From: Pseudomonas moorei
Lineage (GTDB): Bacteria > Pseudomonadota > Gammaproteobacteria > Pseudomonadales > Pseudomonadaceae
Assembly: GCF_008801475.1 (NCBI RefSeq)
Contig: NZ_VZPP01000004.1
Coordinates: forward strand, 453,419 to 517,418
DNA: 64,000 nucleotides
Direction: 5' to 3'
A program made the translations under genes and the position numbers. Below, piece after piece: positions 26,745-35,608 of the stretch (positions are counted from its first letter, which is position 1; each line of letters begins with the position of its first letter). The notes beneath the pieces were generated by a model that did not search any database, was not told the DNA's origin, and saw only the letters and a list, made by a program, of their open reading frames with translations.

Positions 26745-28163
26745 ATGGGGTTGATCCTGACTCGTTTCTCGAACCGCAATATCGCCTTGCTCGCGGCCGT
26801 CGCCATTGCGCTGCTGTTTTTCTGGGGCTTGGGCAACGTACCCTTTCTCAGCGTCAACGAAGCGCGCCGTGCCGTCACCGTCCGTGAAATGCGTGAGGCG
26901 GGGAGCTGGTTGCTGCCTTACATGAACGGCGACTTGTACCTGTCCAAACCGCCGTTTTTCTACTGGGCCGGTCTTGTTTCGACCGCCGTAGTGGGCAGCT
27001 TATCCGAGTGGAGCGTGCGTCTGCCTTCGGCGCTGGCCGCGACCTTGTGCTGTGTCGGCACTTATCTGTACGGCGTCAGGCAGGCGGGGCGCCAGGTGGG
27101 GCTGTTCGCGGTTGTGTTCCTGGCGGCGAACGGGGCTTTCAGCCTGTTCGCCCGCCGCTCTGAAATCGAAATGCTCTTGACCCTGCTGTGTTTTGGCGCG
27201 CTGCTGGCGGCCTGGCAATTCATATTCCAGCAGGGCCGTGCCATCTGGAGTCGACTCAGTTACGTGCTCATTGGCTGTGCGTTGCTGACCAAGGGGCCGG
27301 TGTGCCTGTTGTGGGTGACAGCGCCAATTCTGGCTTATGCCCTGATCTATCGCGATGCCCGGGCCAAAGCCTATCTGTGTGACGCTTGGGGCTGGCTCAT
27401 TGCATTGATGCTGGGTGGTTCCTGGTACCTGGCTGTCTCCATCAATCAGGGGTGGGGCATCTGGGCGTCGATCATCAGCGAAGACATCGTGAAGAAGATC
27501 GACGGCAAAGGCGCCGAAGCCTGGTACGCCTATTTGCTGTACCTGGCCGGTGACTTCTTTCCGTTCTGGCTGATCGTCTTTGTGCAGCCGCGAAAGTTCT
27601 GGGCAATGATTCGATCGCGCCGCGAGGCGGCCATGTTGCTGTGTTGCAGCCTGCTGCCATTGCTGGTGTTCTCTTTTTTCACCGAAAAACATGGCAAGTA
27701 TTTGCTGCCGGTTTACCCGTCCATGGCGCTGCTGCTGGCCATGCACTGGACGGCCGTGCTTGACGATGCGAAGGGCCGCTGGCGTGCCTGCCTGACCACG
27801 GTTCCCTTCGTGATGCTGGGCGGGTTCTTGGTGTTTTATGCGTTCGTCGAGGCGCGGGTGCTGTCTCACCGCGTCGCTGGTCTTGAGCAGGTCGCCACGC
27901 TGGCGGTAGGGCAGCCGGGCCAGAAAGCCTACACACTCGGTCAGCCGGATATCCGCCTGGTCTACTACATGGGCCGACCGGTCAGGGGGCTGACGATTGC
28001 TCAGTTGCAAGCGGACACCCGGCCGGCGGGGCTGCTGTTCGTGCCGCAACCCCTGAACCCGAAATTGCAAAACCTGGCGTCGTGCAAGGTCGGAGAAATT
28101 GACCCGTATCTGAAACCGGGCCGATCAGCGCTTCTGGTTCGCACGGGTAGCGATTGCCACTGA
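26745..28163 (+). CDS. Second ArnT-like GT-C glycosyltransferase, altered acidic sites
   Basis: A 472-residue polytopic protein paralogous to the 24992-26500 product. The first loop reads LSVNEARRAVTVREM with NGDLYLSKPPFFYW, so the family Asp of the D-E pair is N39 here (E40 kept), and the second acidic position is E142 (RRSEIEM) instead of Asp. This may mean a different substrate or a non-catalytic partner. A GGAG site lies eight bases before the ATG at 26745; a TTG three bases earlier is less likely. Confidence 0.82.
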   Translation: MGLILTRFSNRNIALLAAVAIALLFFWGLGNVPFLSVNEARRAVTVREMREAGSWLLPYMNGDLYLSKPPFFYWAGLVSTAVVGSLSEWSVRLPSALAATLCCVGTYLYGVRQAGRQVGLFAVVFLAANGAFSLFARRSEIEMLLTLLCFGALLAAWQFIFQQGRAIWSRLSYVLIGCALLTKGPVCLLWVTAPILAYALIYRDARAKAYLCDAWGWLIALMLGGSWYLAVSINQGWGIWASIISEDIVKKIDGKGAEAWYAYLLYLAGDFFPFWLIVFVQPRKFWAMIRSRREAAMLLCCSLLPLLVFSFFTEKHGKYLLPVYPSMALLLAMHWTAVLDDAKGRWRACLTTVPFVMLGGFLVFYAFVEARVLSHRVAGLEQVATLAVGQPGQKAYTLGQPDIRLVYYMGRPVRGLTIAQLQADTRPAGLLFVPQPLNPKLQNLASCKVGEIDPYLKPGRSALLVRTGSDCH

Positions 28164-28348
28164 TCGGCATCATGATTCGCGATATCGTTTGTTGGTGGCC
28201 GTCGGTGCGGGCTCAGTGCTTGTCGCGATTTTCATTATGCGCTCGAGCATGCGGTTGAAGGCGGCTTGCCTGATCCCGAGCTGAACAAAAGACAAGCCGC
28301 AGAGCGGCCGCGCATGGCTATAATCGGGCCACGTTCCAAAACCGATCA

Positions 28349-28378
28349 CCTGTGGGAGCCGGCTCGCTCCTACAGGGG
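28349..28378. repeat. REP-type palindrome
   Basis: CCTGTGGGAGC-CGGCTC-GCTCCTACAGG is an imperfect inverted repeat of the REP family, in the interval between the glycan operon and the DUF1993 gene. Confidence 0.75.
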
Positions 28379-28414
28379 GCCGACGTTTCCCTCCGTCACC
28401 ACACGAGACCTGCC

Positions 28415-28924
28415 ATGACCATTTCCCTGTATGACGCTTCCGTTCCTGTTTTCAAGCAAATGCTCAGCGCCCTGAGCGATGTGCTGAAGAAGGCTGAAGC
28501 CCACGCGACTGCAAAGAACATCGACCCGAATGCGTTCCTGCAAGCCCGTCTGTACCCGGACATGTTCCCGCTGGTTCGTCAGGTGCAGATCGCCGTTGAT
28601 TTCGCCAAGGGCGTTTCCGCCCGTCTGGCCGAAGTCGAACTGCCGAAGTACGACGACAGCGAAACCACTTTCGCCGAGCTGCAAGCCTTGATCGCCAAGG
28701 TCCTGGCCTTCATCGGCGAGATCAAGCCGGAGCAGATCAACGGCAAGGAAGGCATCGAAATCGTTACCCGTCCGGGCACGCCTAAAGAGAAGCGCTTCTC
28801 TGGCCAGGCTTACCTGCTGACCTACGGGCTGCCGCAATTCTTCTTCCACGTCACCACCGCTTACGCATTGCTGCGCCACAACGGCGTGGAAGTGGGCAAG
28901 CGCGATTACATGGGCGCGTTCTAA
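28415..28924 (+). CDS. DUF1993 family protein
   Basis: A 169-residue protein starting MTISLYDASVPVFKQML, with LQARLYPDMFPLVRQVQ, ELQALIAKVLAFI and the C-terminal YGLPQFFFHVTTAYALLRHNG block containing a His. These are the hallmarks of DUF1993, a DinB-like four-helix family of unknown function. The frame is open to 28352 but the start at 28415 matches the family. A bidirectional terminator follows. Confidence 0.88.
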   Translation: MTISLYDASVPVFKQMLSALSDVLKKAEAHATAKNIDPNAFLQARLYPDMFPLVRQVQIAVDFAKGVSARLAEVELPKYDDSETTFAELQALIAKVLAFIGEIKPEQINGKEGIEIVTRPGTPKEKRFSGQAYLLTYGLPQFFFHVTTAYALLRHNGVEVGKRDYMGAF

Positions 28925-28937
28925 ACCGTCCAGGTAC

Positions 28938-28975
28938 AAAAAAGCCCCCGCAGCCTTGGGTTGCGGGGGCTTTTT
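28938..28975. terminator. Bidirectional rho-independent terminator
   Basis: AAAAAAGCCCCCGCA pairs with TTGCGGGGGCTTTTT around a short loop, serving both DUF1993 (plus) and sstT (minus). Confidence 0.9.
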
Positions 28976-29023
28976 CATGTATGCGCATTTATTCGCTACA
29001 CCACGAATCCTGTGGGATTTCTG

Positions 29024-30256
29024 TCAGGCCAAACGCTCGGCTTTCTGCGCTTCACCCAGGCATGCCGCCGCGGTGAACAGCACGTCGGTGGACGAATTCA
29101 ACGCCGTCTCCGCCGAGTCCTGCAGTACGCCGATGATGAAACCGACCGCGACCACCTGCATCGCGATTTCACTTGGGATGCCGAACAAGCTGCACGCCAG
29201 TGGAATCAGCAGCAGCGAACCGCCCGCCACACCCGAAGCGCCACAGGCGCAAATGGCTGCGACAACGCTGAGCAGGATGGCGGTCGGGATGTCCACGGCA
29301 ATGCCCAGGGTATGCACCGCTGCCAGCGCCAGTACGGTGATGGTGATGGCTGCACCGGCCATGTTGATGGTGGCACCCAGCGGGATCGACACCGAGTAGG
29401 TGTCTTCATGCAGGCCCAGGCGCTTGCTCAGTTCCAGGTTGACCGGAATGTTCGCCGCCGAGCTACGGGTGAAGAACGCGGTGATCCCGCTTTCACGCAG
29501 GCAGGTCAGCACCAGTGGATAGGGGTTGCGACGCAATTTCCAGAAGACGATGGCCGGGTTCATCACCAGCGCCACGAACAGCATGCAGCCGAGCAGCACC
29601 GCCAGCAGGTGGGCGTAACCGACCAGGGCACCGAAACCGGAGGTGGCCAGGGTCGAGGCCACCAGGCCGAAGATCCCCAGCGGTGCAAAGCGAATCACCA
29701 CGCGCACGATGACGGTCACGCCATTGGACAGGTCGCCCAGCACTTCGCGGGTGGTGTCGCCGGCGTGGCGAATGGCGACGCCCATGCCGATGGCCCAGGC
29801 CAGAATGCCGATGAAGTTGGCGTTCATCAGTGCGCTGATCGGGTTGTCGACCACGCTCAGCATCAGGCTTTGCAGGACTTCGCCGATGCCGCCGGGCGCG
29901 GTCACCGCAACGTCATGGGTCGACAGCACCAGGCTGGAGGGGAACATCATGCTCGCCACTACCGCGACCACGGCGGCGGCAAAGGTGCCCAGCAGGTACA
30001 AGAACAGAATCGGCCGGATGTGGGTTTCCTGGCCATGTTTATGGTTGGCGATCGACGCCATGACCAGCACGAACACCAGAATCGGCGCGACCGCTTTTAG
30101 CGCGCTGACGAAGACCTTGCCGATAAACGCCGTGGCCTTTGCTGCTTCCGGCGCGAACAGCGCCAGGGCAATCCCGGCGATCAAACCGATGATGATTTGC
30201 GTGACCAGGCTGGTGCGTTTGAGGTGTTGCCATAGAGAAGGGGATGAAGCGGTCAT
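29024..30256 (-). CDS. sstT: Serine/threonine:Na+ symporter SstT
   Basis: A 410-residue inner-membrane transporter of the dicarboxylate/amino acid:cation symporter family. Family elements are the serine-rich hairpin [21 protein letters not shown] (in parts [13 protein letters not shown]), the [13 protein letters not shown] motif and [19 protein letters not shown]. The length agrees with SstT. It takes up L-serine and L-threonine with sodium. The start at 30256 ([16 protein letters not shown]) is the family-typical one; the longer frame upstream is not. Confidence 0.93.
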   Translation of the reverse strand: MTASSPSLWQHLKRTSLVTQIIIGLIAGIALALFAPEAAKATAFIGKVFVSALKAVAPILVFVLVMASIANHKHGQETHIRPILFLYLLGTFAAAVVAVVASMMFPSSLVLSTHDVAVTAPGGIGEVLQSLMLSVVDNPISALMNANFIGILAWAIGMGVAIRHAGDTTREVLGDLSNGVTVIVRVVIRFAPLGIFGLVASTLATSGFGALVGYAHLLAVLLGCMLFVALVMNPAIVFWKLRRNPYPLVLTCLRESGITAFFTRSSAANIPVNLELSKRLGLHEDTYSVSIPLGATINMAGAAITITVLALAAVHTLGIAVDIPTAILLSVVAAICACGASGVAGGSLLLIPLACSLFGIPSEIAMQVVAVGFIIGVLQDSAETALNSSTDVLFTAAACLGEAQKAERLA

Positions 30257-30655
30257 AAAACAGCATCTCTGATTTTTTATAAGTGCATGGTTTCGCAGGT
30301 GTGCAGCAACAAGCCGGGCAGGCCGCAGGCCGGAAACCGTAAGGGGAAACGCGGGGGTGTAATGCCGCTGATTAACCTGTGGCGAGGGAGCAAGCTCCCT
30401 CGCCACAGGTCAGTGTTTCGGCTTGGTTGAACGGCATCGACCACAGGGTGTACGTTTTTCAGGGCGCGGACTTTATCACAGCGTAGGGCCGATCCTTCAG
30501 ACCTGTGACGAACTGACGCCCTGGCGTTCAACGCAATTTGCAGGTTCGTGCAACCCTGTGCGCAAACACTCTGTTAAGATCCGCCATCCTCATTTTCATG
30601 TCTGCCAGTGGGCCTTCGGGCTATCGCTGGTGTTGTCGTTTTTCTGGAGTTTTGC
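30257..30655. other. Divergent interval with a REP hairpin
   Basis: This 399-base region between sstT and the MFS gene contains a near-perfect REP-type hairpin at 30376-30409 (CCTGTGGCGAGGGAGC facing GCTCCCTCGCCACAGG, 16-bp arms). I see no gene; promoters for both neighbours must be here but no clear -35/-10 pair stands out. Confidence 0.7.
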
Positions 30656-31813
30656 ATGCGGTTGTTGCCCATCCTTCTGTTGTCCGCCGCCGGTTTCACG
30701 GTGCTGACCACGGAGTTCATCATTGTCGGCCTGCTGCCGGCCATCGCCCGCGACCTCGAGGTCAGCATCCCGCAAGCGGGTTTGCTGGTGACCCTGTTCG
30801 CGTTCACCGTTGCCGCCTTCGGGCCATTCCTCACCGCGTATTTCGCCCAGTTCGAGCGGCGCAAGCTGTTCATCAGTGTGCTGATCATGTTCGGCCTGGC
30901 CAACACCCTCGCGGCGTTGGCGCCGAACATTGGGGTCATGGCGCTTGCCCGCTTGATTCCTGCCTTGGGACTGCCGGTGTTCTGGGCGCTGGCCAGTGAG
31001 ACGGCGGTGGATATCGTCGGGCCGGATTACGCCGGACGCGCCATCGCCAAGATCGGCTTCGGCATTGTCTGCGCCACGGTGTTCGGTATTCCGGTGGGTA
31101 CCCTGATTTCCGATGCATTCGGCTGGCGCAGTGCTTTCGGCATCCTCGCGTTCATCGCCTTTGCCAAGGCGCTGCTGCTGTTTATCTATTTGCCCAAAAC
31201 CAGTCTGCATCAGCACCAGGTCAGTTTCCGTTCACAGTTCAAGATCCTGCGCAGCCCATTGATGGTGGGCCACGTGCTGCTGTCGATCATTGTGTTCAGC
31301 GGCATGTTCACCGCCTACACCTACCTGGCAGACATTCTCGAGCGTTTGGCCGGTTTCGATGGCACGGTGGTTGGCTGGTGCCTGATGGGCTTCGGCGCGG
31401 TCGGGTTGATCGGTAACTCGCTGGGGGGGCGTGCGGTGGATCGCCATCCGCTGATCGCTTCGATGATGTTCTGCGCATTCATGATTGCTGGCCTGGTGGC
31501 GCTGGTGCCGAACATTCATTCGCCATTCGGTCTGGCGGCGGCGATGGGCATCTGGGGCATCACTCAGGCAGCGCTGTTTCTGGTCAGCCATGTGCGGTTG
31601 ATGAAAGCCGCACCCGAGGCACCCGCATTCGCGGCATCGCTGAACATTGCCGGGGCCAACCTCGGGATCGGCCTGGGCGCCATGATCGGTGGCCGGGTCA
31701 TCGACAGCGTTGGCTTGCAAGGCCTGGGGTTTGCGGCTGCCGCTTTTATTCTGGCGTCGATCCTGTTGGCCATCGCGCTGATGACCTTCAAGCCTCGGCC
31801 AGTCTTCGCCTGA
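30656..31813 (+). CDS. MFS exporter (DHA1/AraJ-like)
   Basis: A 385-residue transporter with twelve membrane segments. The opening LLSAAGFTVLTTEFIIVGLLP and the later GIPVGTLISDAFGWRSAF are typical of the sugar efflux/AraJ-YdhP branch of DHA1. CTGGAG precedes the ATG at 30656. Substrate unknown; such carriers export drugs, purines or sugars. It converges with nhaR, 4 bases apart. Confidence 0.87.
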   Translation: MRLLPILLLSAAGFTVLTTEFIIVGLLPAIARDLEVSIPQAGLLVTLFAFTVAAFGPFLTAYFAQFERRKLFISVLIMFGLANTLAALAPNIGVMALARLIPALGLPVFWALASETAVDIVGPDYAGRAIAKIGFGIVCATVFGIPVGTLISDAFGWRSAFGILAFIAFAKALLLFIYLPKTSLHQHQVSFRSQFKILRSPLMVGHVLLSIIVFSGMFTAYTYLADILERLAGFDGTVVGWCLMGFGAVGLIGNSLGGRAVDRHPLIASMMFCAFMIAGLVALVPNIHSPFGLAAAMGIWGITQAALFLVSHVRLMKAAPEAPAFAASLNIAGANLGIGLGAMIGGRVIDSVGLQGLGFAAAAFILASILLAIALMTFKPRPVFA

Positions 31814-31817
31814 GGCT

Positions 31818-32717
31818 TCACAGTTCGGTAAACAACTCGCGGCGGGCACCTTCGGTAATGGCGACAATGCCAGGGTGCTTGACCTTGCGGTCCACCGAAA
31901 TGGCATAGAACGACTCGCTGACCGCGTCGGTCTGGCCTATCAGCTCCACGCCGTATTGGCGCCGAACTTCATCGGCGATCACGCTCGGACCGATGAAAAT
32001 CCCGCTACCGGACTGCCCGAAGGCTTGCATCAAGGCACTGTCGTCGAATTCGCCAACGATGCGCGGCTGGATCTGTTGTTCGGCGAACCAGCGTTGCAAG
32101 CGGCTGCGCACCACGGTTTCCGGTCCGGGAATCAGCAGCGGAGCCCCGTTCAGGCTACCGGGGAAGTCGCCACCGTAGATCGCTGCCAGCTCCTTGGTCG
32201 CAAAAAAACTGATCCCGCATTCACCGAGTTTCTGGCTGTAGCCCTTGATGTCCAGATGCGACGGCATCGGGCTGTCGGAGATCACCAGGTCCAGGCGCTG
32301 GATGGCCAGGTCGGCGAGCAGGCGTTCGAGCTTGTCTTCGCGACAGGTGATGCGCAGCGGTTCGCTCAATTCCATGGTGGGCGCGATCAGTCGGTAGACG
32401 ATGGATTTGGGCACCACGTCGGCCACACCGACCCGGAACAGGATCTGTTGTTCGTTGGGCTGCGCCCGCAGCATCAGTTCCAGTTCACCTCCCAGCTGAA
32501 ACATCTGCTCGGCGTAGGGCAGGGTTTGCCGGCCGGCCTCGGTGAGCTCCAGTTGCCGGCCGACCCGGCGAAACAACTCGATGCCATAAGTCTGTTCGAG
32601 CAGGGAGATTTGTCCGCTGATGGTCTGGGGCGTCAGGTTCAGTTGCTCGCAGGCGCGCACGATGCTGCCGGTCTTGGCCACGACCCAGAAGTAATGCAGT
32701 TGTCGATAGTTGAGCAT
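31818..32717 (-). CDS. nhaR: NhaR-type LysR transcriptional activator
   Basis: A 299-residue LysR regulator. MLNYRQLHYFWVVAKTGSIV and LNLTPQTISGQISLLEQ (helix-turn-helix) and the later FRVGVADVVPKSIVYRL are specific to NhaR, which activates genes in response to Na+ and alkaline pH in enterobacteria. No nhaA antiporter gene is adjacent here, so its target in this organism is unclear. It is divergent from a small lipoprotein gene. Confidence 0.88.
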   Translation of the reverse strand: MLNYRQLHYFWVVAKTGSIVRACEQLNLTPQTISGQISLLEQTYGIELFRRVGRQLELTEAGRQTLPYAEQMFQLGGELELMLRAQPNEQQILFRVGVADVVPKSIVYRLIAPTMELSEPLRITCREDKLERLLADLAIQRLDLVISDSPMPSHLDIKGYSQKLGECGISFFATKELAAIYGGDFPGSLNGAPLLIPGPETVVRSRLQRWFAEQQIQPRIVGEFDDSALMQAFGQSGSGIFIGPSVIADEVRRQYGVELIGQTDAVSESFYAISVDRKVKHPGIVAITEGARRELFTEL

Positions 32718-32855
32718 TGCGGGTTCTACAGTTCGTTAAAACCGAAGTATAGCCGCTAAAAATACGAATTTTCCTGAAGTGTTTGTCTCCCTAGAATGCG
32801 TCGCTATCAACGGGCCATCGTCTCGGCACCGTTTGTTCTATTCGAAGGAGACAAC

Positions 32856-33098
32856 ATGAAGTTCAAGACCACGGCATTGCTGATCACGTCTTTACTGGTA
32901 CTGGCCGGTTGTGACCAGGCGGAAAAAAGCGCCCAGCAACTGATGGGCAAAGCTGCCGAAAGCGCCAAACAGGCCATCGACGATACTCACAAGGCCGCCG
33001 AGCAAGCGCTGAGCGATGCCACTGGCGGGTTGAGCAGCAAAAAAGAATCAACGGAAAAAGATGCGGAAAAAACCGAGTCTTCGTCCCAGGAAATCTAA
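32856..33098 (+). CDS. Small lipoprotein, helical
   Basis: An 80-residue lipoprotein with the lipobox LVLAGC at residues 16-21, then an Ala/Lys/Glu-rich amphipathic helical domain (KSAQQLMGKAAESAKQAI) and a charged Ser/Lys/Glu tail. GAAGGAG precedes the ATG. It lies 29 bases before the terC gene and may be cotranscribed. Function unknown. Confidence 0.75.
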   Translation: MKFKTTALLITSLLVLAGCDQAEKSAQQLMGKAAESAKQAIDDTHKAAEQALSDATGGLSSKKESTEKDAEKTESSSQEI

Positions 33099-33127
33099 AC
33101 CGTCTTACAGCGAGTCAGGACTGACCC

Positions 33128-33877
33128 ATGGAATACCTTTTACAACTAGCTGCCAGCCCCACCGCGTGGATTGCCCTGGCCACCCTGGTGGTGATGGAAA
33201 TCGTGCTTGGCATCGATAACCTGATCTTCATCTCGATCCTGACCAACAAACTGCCCGAGCAACATCGCCAGAAAGCACGGCGCATCGGTATCGGCATGGC
33301 GCTTATTTTGCGACTGGGCTTGCTGAGTACCATTGCGTTCATCGTCCAGTTGACGGCGCCTGTGATCGAAGTGTTTGGCCAGGCTTTCTCCTGGAAAGAC
33401 ATGATCCTGATTGCCGGTGGCCTGTTCCTGTTGTGGAAAGCCACCACCGAGATCCATCACAGCATGGACCCGGCTCCGGAAGATCCGACGTCGGCGACCT
33501 CGACCGTGACCCTGGGCTTTGCCGCAGCGATTGGTCAGATCCTGATGCTGGACATGGTGTTCTCCATCGACAGCATCATTACCGCTGTCGGCATGACCGA
33601 GCATTTGCCGATCATGATCATCGCGGTGGTGGTGTCGGTGCTTGTGATGTTGCTGGCGGCTGATCCACTGGCCAAGTTCATCAACGACAACCCGACGGTG
33701 GTGATGCTGGCCCTGGGCTTCCTGATCATGATCGGCATGACGCTGATCGCCGAAGGCTTCGGCGCCCACGTACCGAAAGGCTATGTCTACGCCGCCATGG
33801 CGTTCTCGGCTGCGATCGAGGTGTTGAACATGATGTCCCGCCGCGCCCGGCAGAAGCGGGTCTCCGCTGAAGCTTGA
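33128..33877 (+). CDS. TerC-family integral membrane protein
   Basis: A 249-residue protein with seven or so membrane segments. The family's acidic transmembrane motifs are [15 protein letters not shown] (residues about 21-35) and [17 protein letters not shown], with the [13 protein letters not shown] loop. TerC proteins handle metal ions, notably Mn2+ for exoenzymes, or tellurite stress. No yybP-ykoY riboswitch-like leader fits in the 29-base gap upstream. A strong terminator follows. Confidence 0.9.
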   Translation: MEYLLQLAASPTAWIALATLVVMEIVLGIDNLIFISILTNKLPEQHRQKARRIGIGMALILRLGLLSTIAFIVQLTAPVIEVFGQAFSWKDMILIAGGLFLLWKATTEIHHSMDPAPEDPTSATSTVTLGFAAAIGQILMLDMVFSIDSIITAVGMTEHLPIMIIAVVVSVLVMLLAADPLAKFINDNPTVVMLALGFLIMIGMTLIAEGFGAHVPKGYVYAAMAFSAAIEVLNMMSRRARQKRVSAEA

Positions 33878-33890
33878 TTGGCGCTGAACG

Positions 33891-33932
33891 AAACGGCCGC
33901 CTGTGCTCGAAAGAGTCCAGGCGGCCGTTTTT
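33891..33932 (+). terminator. Rho-independent terminator after terC
   Basis: AAACGGCCGCCTG and CAGGCGGCCGTTT form a 13-bp perfect stem, followed by TTG TTTG. Confidence 0.9.
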
Positions 33933-33956
33933 GTTTGCAGGGCCCGAAGGCTTCGG

Positions 33957-34127
33957 TTAATGGGCCGTGGCGTGGTGCTCGGCGGATTTTTCGGCGTTGA
34001 CCAAGGGCGTCGGTTGAACAGGGTGGTGATGGTGCCGACGCGTAATGCGCAGAACTCCCCAAAGCATGGCGGTGGCAACGGCCAGCCAGCTGGAAATCAA
34101 CATCACGATTGTCATTGTCAGGCTCAT
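33957..34127 (-). CDS. Small one-TM protein with His-rich tail
   Basis: A 56-residue protein: MSLTMTIVMLISSWLAVATA forms a membrane segment, then LRITRRHHHHP and a soluble tail ending in EHHATAH. AGGAGG sits six bases before the ATG at 34127. No family recognised. The His clusters could bind metal, but this is speculative. Confidence 0.6.
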   Translation of the reverse strand: MSLTMTIVMLISSWLAVATAMLWGVLRITRRHHHHPVQPTPLVNAEKSAEHHATAH

Positions 34128-34348
34128 CGATGCCTCCTCTTTGCCCTGCAGCGGGCACACACGACTTGCAAGTGACAGTCTAGACGCTGCGGTGTTTCAG
34201 GCTATTGATCGAAGGTCGACTGAGATCAACCAGTTCGCTCTATCAAAAGCGATCATCTACCGGTTAAGGCTATACCGCCGGCGCGTGGCGCCCTATGATC
34301 GACGGCCAAGCCGGGAATGCGATCGCCTGGCGTCTGATCAAGAGAGTG

Positions 34349-35023
34349 ATGATGGTGCGGGTAATTTCTCGAATTCTATCGGCGGTACTGATTGTGGGGG
34401 CTGTGGCGGGTCTGGCTGGCTGTGCGGGCAGTGTGGCGCCGGAGATCAAGCGTCTGCCGGAGCGTGTCGAACTTAGAGGCCAGTTTTACAAGGGCGTGGC
34501 GAATCAAAGCGGGCCGCAGGTGCTGGCGAGCATGCTGTCCCAGCAGGGAGTCGTGATTACCCCTGGTTTGCTCGACAAGCCGCTGCATTTGCCGGGCGCC
34601 GAAGCGCAACTGCAACAGAACATGCAGAACCTGGCCCGTGAATACGGGATGATGGTCTATCCCCTCGACAGTAACCTGCCAGCCTTGTTGACCCAGGTTG
34701 CGGCCGGCTATCCGGTGATGGTGCGCTTCACTGAAGGCTCGGCGCTGTGGGCCGAGCCGCGTTATGCCATTCTCGCCGGCTACAACCGTCACAAGCAGAC
34801 CGTGCTGCTGCGCGCAGGCATGAGTCAGCGCACGTTGATGAGCTTCAGTTCGTTTGAATCGGCGTTCAAGGATGCCGGTGGCTGGGCCGTGTTGATTCAG
34901 GCACCAACGCAGATACCGGCCAATGTCGATCAGCAGCGCTGGCTCAAGGCTGCCAACGAACTCGCGCAGGCCGGTCAGGAGCAGGCGGCCACCAAGGCGA
35001 AGAAAGCATTGGGCGCACAGTAA
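34349..35023 (+). CDS. Lipoprotein with C39 peptidase-like domain
   Basis: A 224-residue lipoprotein (lipobox LAGC after a hydrophobic signal starting MMVRVISRILSAVL). The mature part has the layout of C39-type papain-fold peptidase-like proteins (YKGVANQSGPQVLASMLSQQG, GYPVMVRFTEG, RYAILAGYNRHKQTVLLR), but where the catalytic Cys would sit the sequence reads NQSGPQ, so it appears inactive or divergent. I chose the ATG at 34349 over the earlier in-frame one because it leaves a normal signal peptide. Role unknown. Confidence 0.65.
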   Translation: MMVRVISRILSAVLIVGAVAGLAGCAGSVAPEIKRLPERVELRGQFYKGVANQSGPQVLASMLSQQGVVITPGLLDKPLHLPGAEAQLQQNMQNLAREYGMMVYPLDSNLPALLTQVAAGYPVMVRFTEGSALWAEPRYAILAGYNRHKQTVLLRAGMSQRTLMSFSSFESAFKDAGGWAVLIQAPTQIPANVDQQRWLKAANELAQAGQEQAATKAKKALGAQ

Positions 35024-35113
35024 GCCCGTTTGTCACCTCCATGGCACCCCTGCGCATTGCCAGCCTCTGATGATTAAGGCCCGGGTTTCTCGGGCCACGA
35101 TCAGGAGGCGTTC

Positions 35114-35320
35114 ATGGCACATTCCAATACCCCCGCCGGCCCGCACTCGTCTGAGCATTCGTCTGGCGATGAGCTGGCGTTCGACCCCGACTCCCCGGAT
35201 CTCGCCGACCCTCAGGTCGATCCCATTGGTCCGGCCAAGGCGCCACGGGATGTCAAGCCGGGCGATAATCCCAAGGCTCCGGCGAAGCCTTACGATCCAC
35301 TGGGTGATCTGAAGCCATAG
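35114..35320 (+). CDS. Small acidic disordered protein (DPDSP motif)
   Basis: A 68-residue Pro/Asp-rich, apparently disordered protein (AFDPDSPDLADPQVDPIGPA in its centre). CAGGAGGCGTTC precedes the ATG, a strong site. It resembles short Pseudomonas hypotheticals of the DUF6021 type, though I am unsure of that number. The next gene, 18 bases on, encodes a related small protein. Function unknown. Confidence 0.65.
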   Translation: MAHSNTPAGPHSSEHSSGDELAFDPDSPDLADPQVDPIGPAKAPRDVKPGDNPKAPAKPYDPLGDLKP

Positions 35321-35338
35321 GTCTCATTGGAGGTGTGT

Positions 35339-35554
35339 ATGTCTACTGATTCGAGTTTCGACGATAAACGTCCGGAAAACGTCCCGACAACACCTGAGCA
35401 AGACGTGGATCCGGTGATGGATCCGGATAGCCCGATGCGCGATCCTCTGGCTCGTCCTGCGGTGGTGTCAACCGAACATCCGAAACCCTGGAGAGACCCG
35501 AGTACCGGCGACGGTATCCCGGATGACGACCAGATGCCGCTGCCCAATGATTAA
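35339..35554 (+). CDS. Small acidic disordered protein, paralogue-like
   Basis: A 71-residue Pro/Asp-rich protein sharing the MDPDSPMRDP core with its neighbour and ending GDGIPDDDQMPLPND. TTGGAGGT precedes the ATG at 35339. It probably forms a two-gene unit with the 35114 gene, ending in a terminator at 35564-35593. No domain is recognised. Confidence 0.65.
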   Translation: MSTDSSFDDKRPENVPTTPEQDVDPVMDPDSPMRDPLARPAVVSTEHPKPWRDPSTGDGIPDDDQMPLPND

Positions 35555-35563
35555 TGGCAGATG

Positions 35564-35593
35564 AAAAAAAGCCCCGAATGATCGGGGCTTTTG
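35564..35593. terminator. Bidirectional rho-independent terminator
   Basis: AAAAAAGCCCCGA pairs with TCGGGGCTTTTG. It separates the two small acidic genes from the converging pbpG. Confidence 0.88.
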
Positions 35594-35608
35594 CTTTGTG
35601 CTGTGTCG

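Noticed and set aside
33099..33127. Manganese (yybP-ykoY) riboswitch before terC
   Set aside because: The gap to the preceding lipoprotein gene is only 29 bases, too short for the aptamer.
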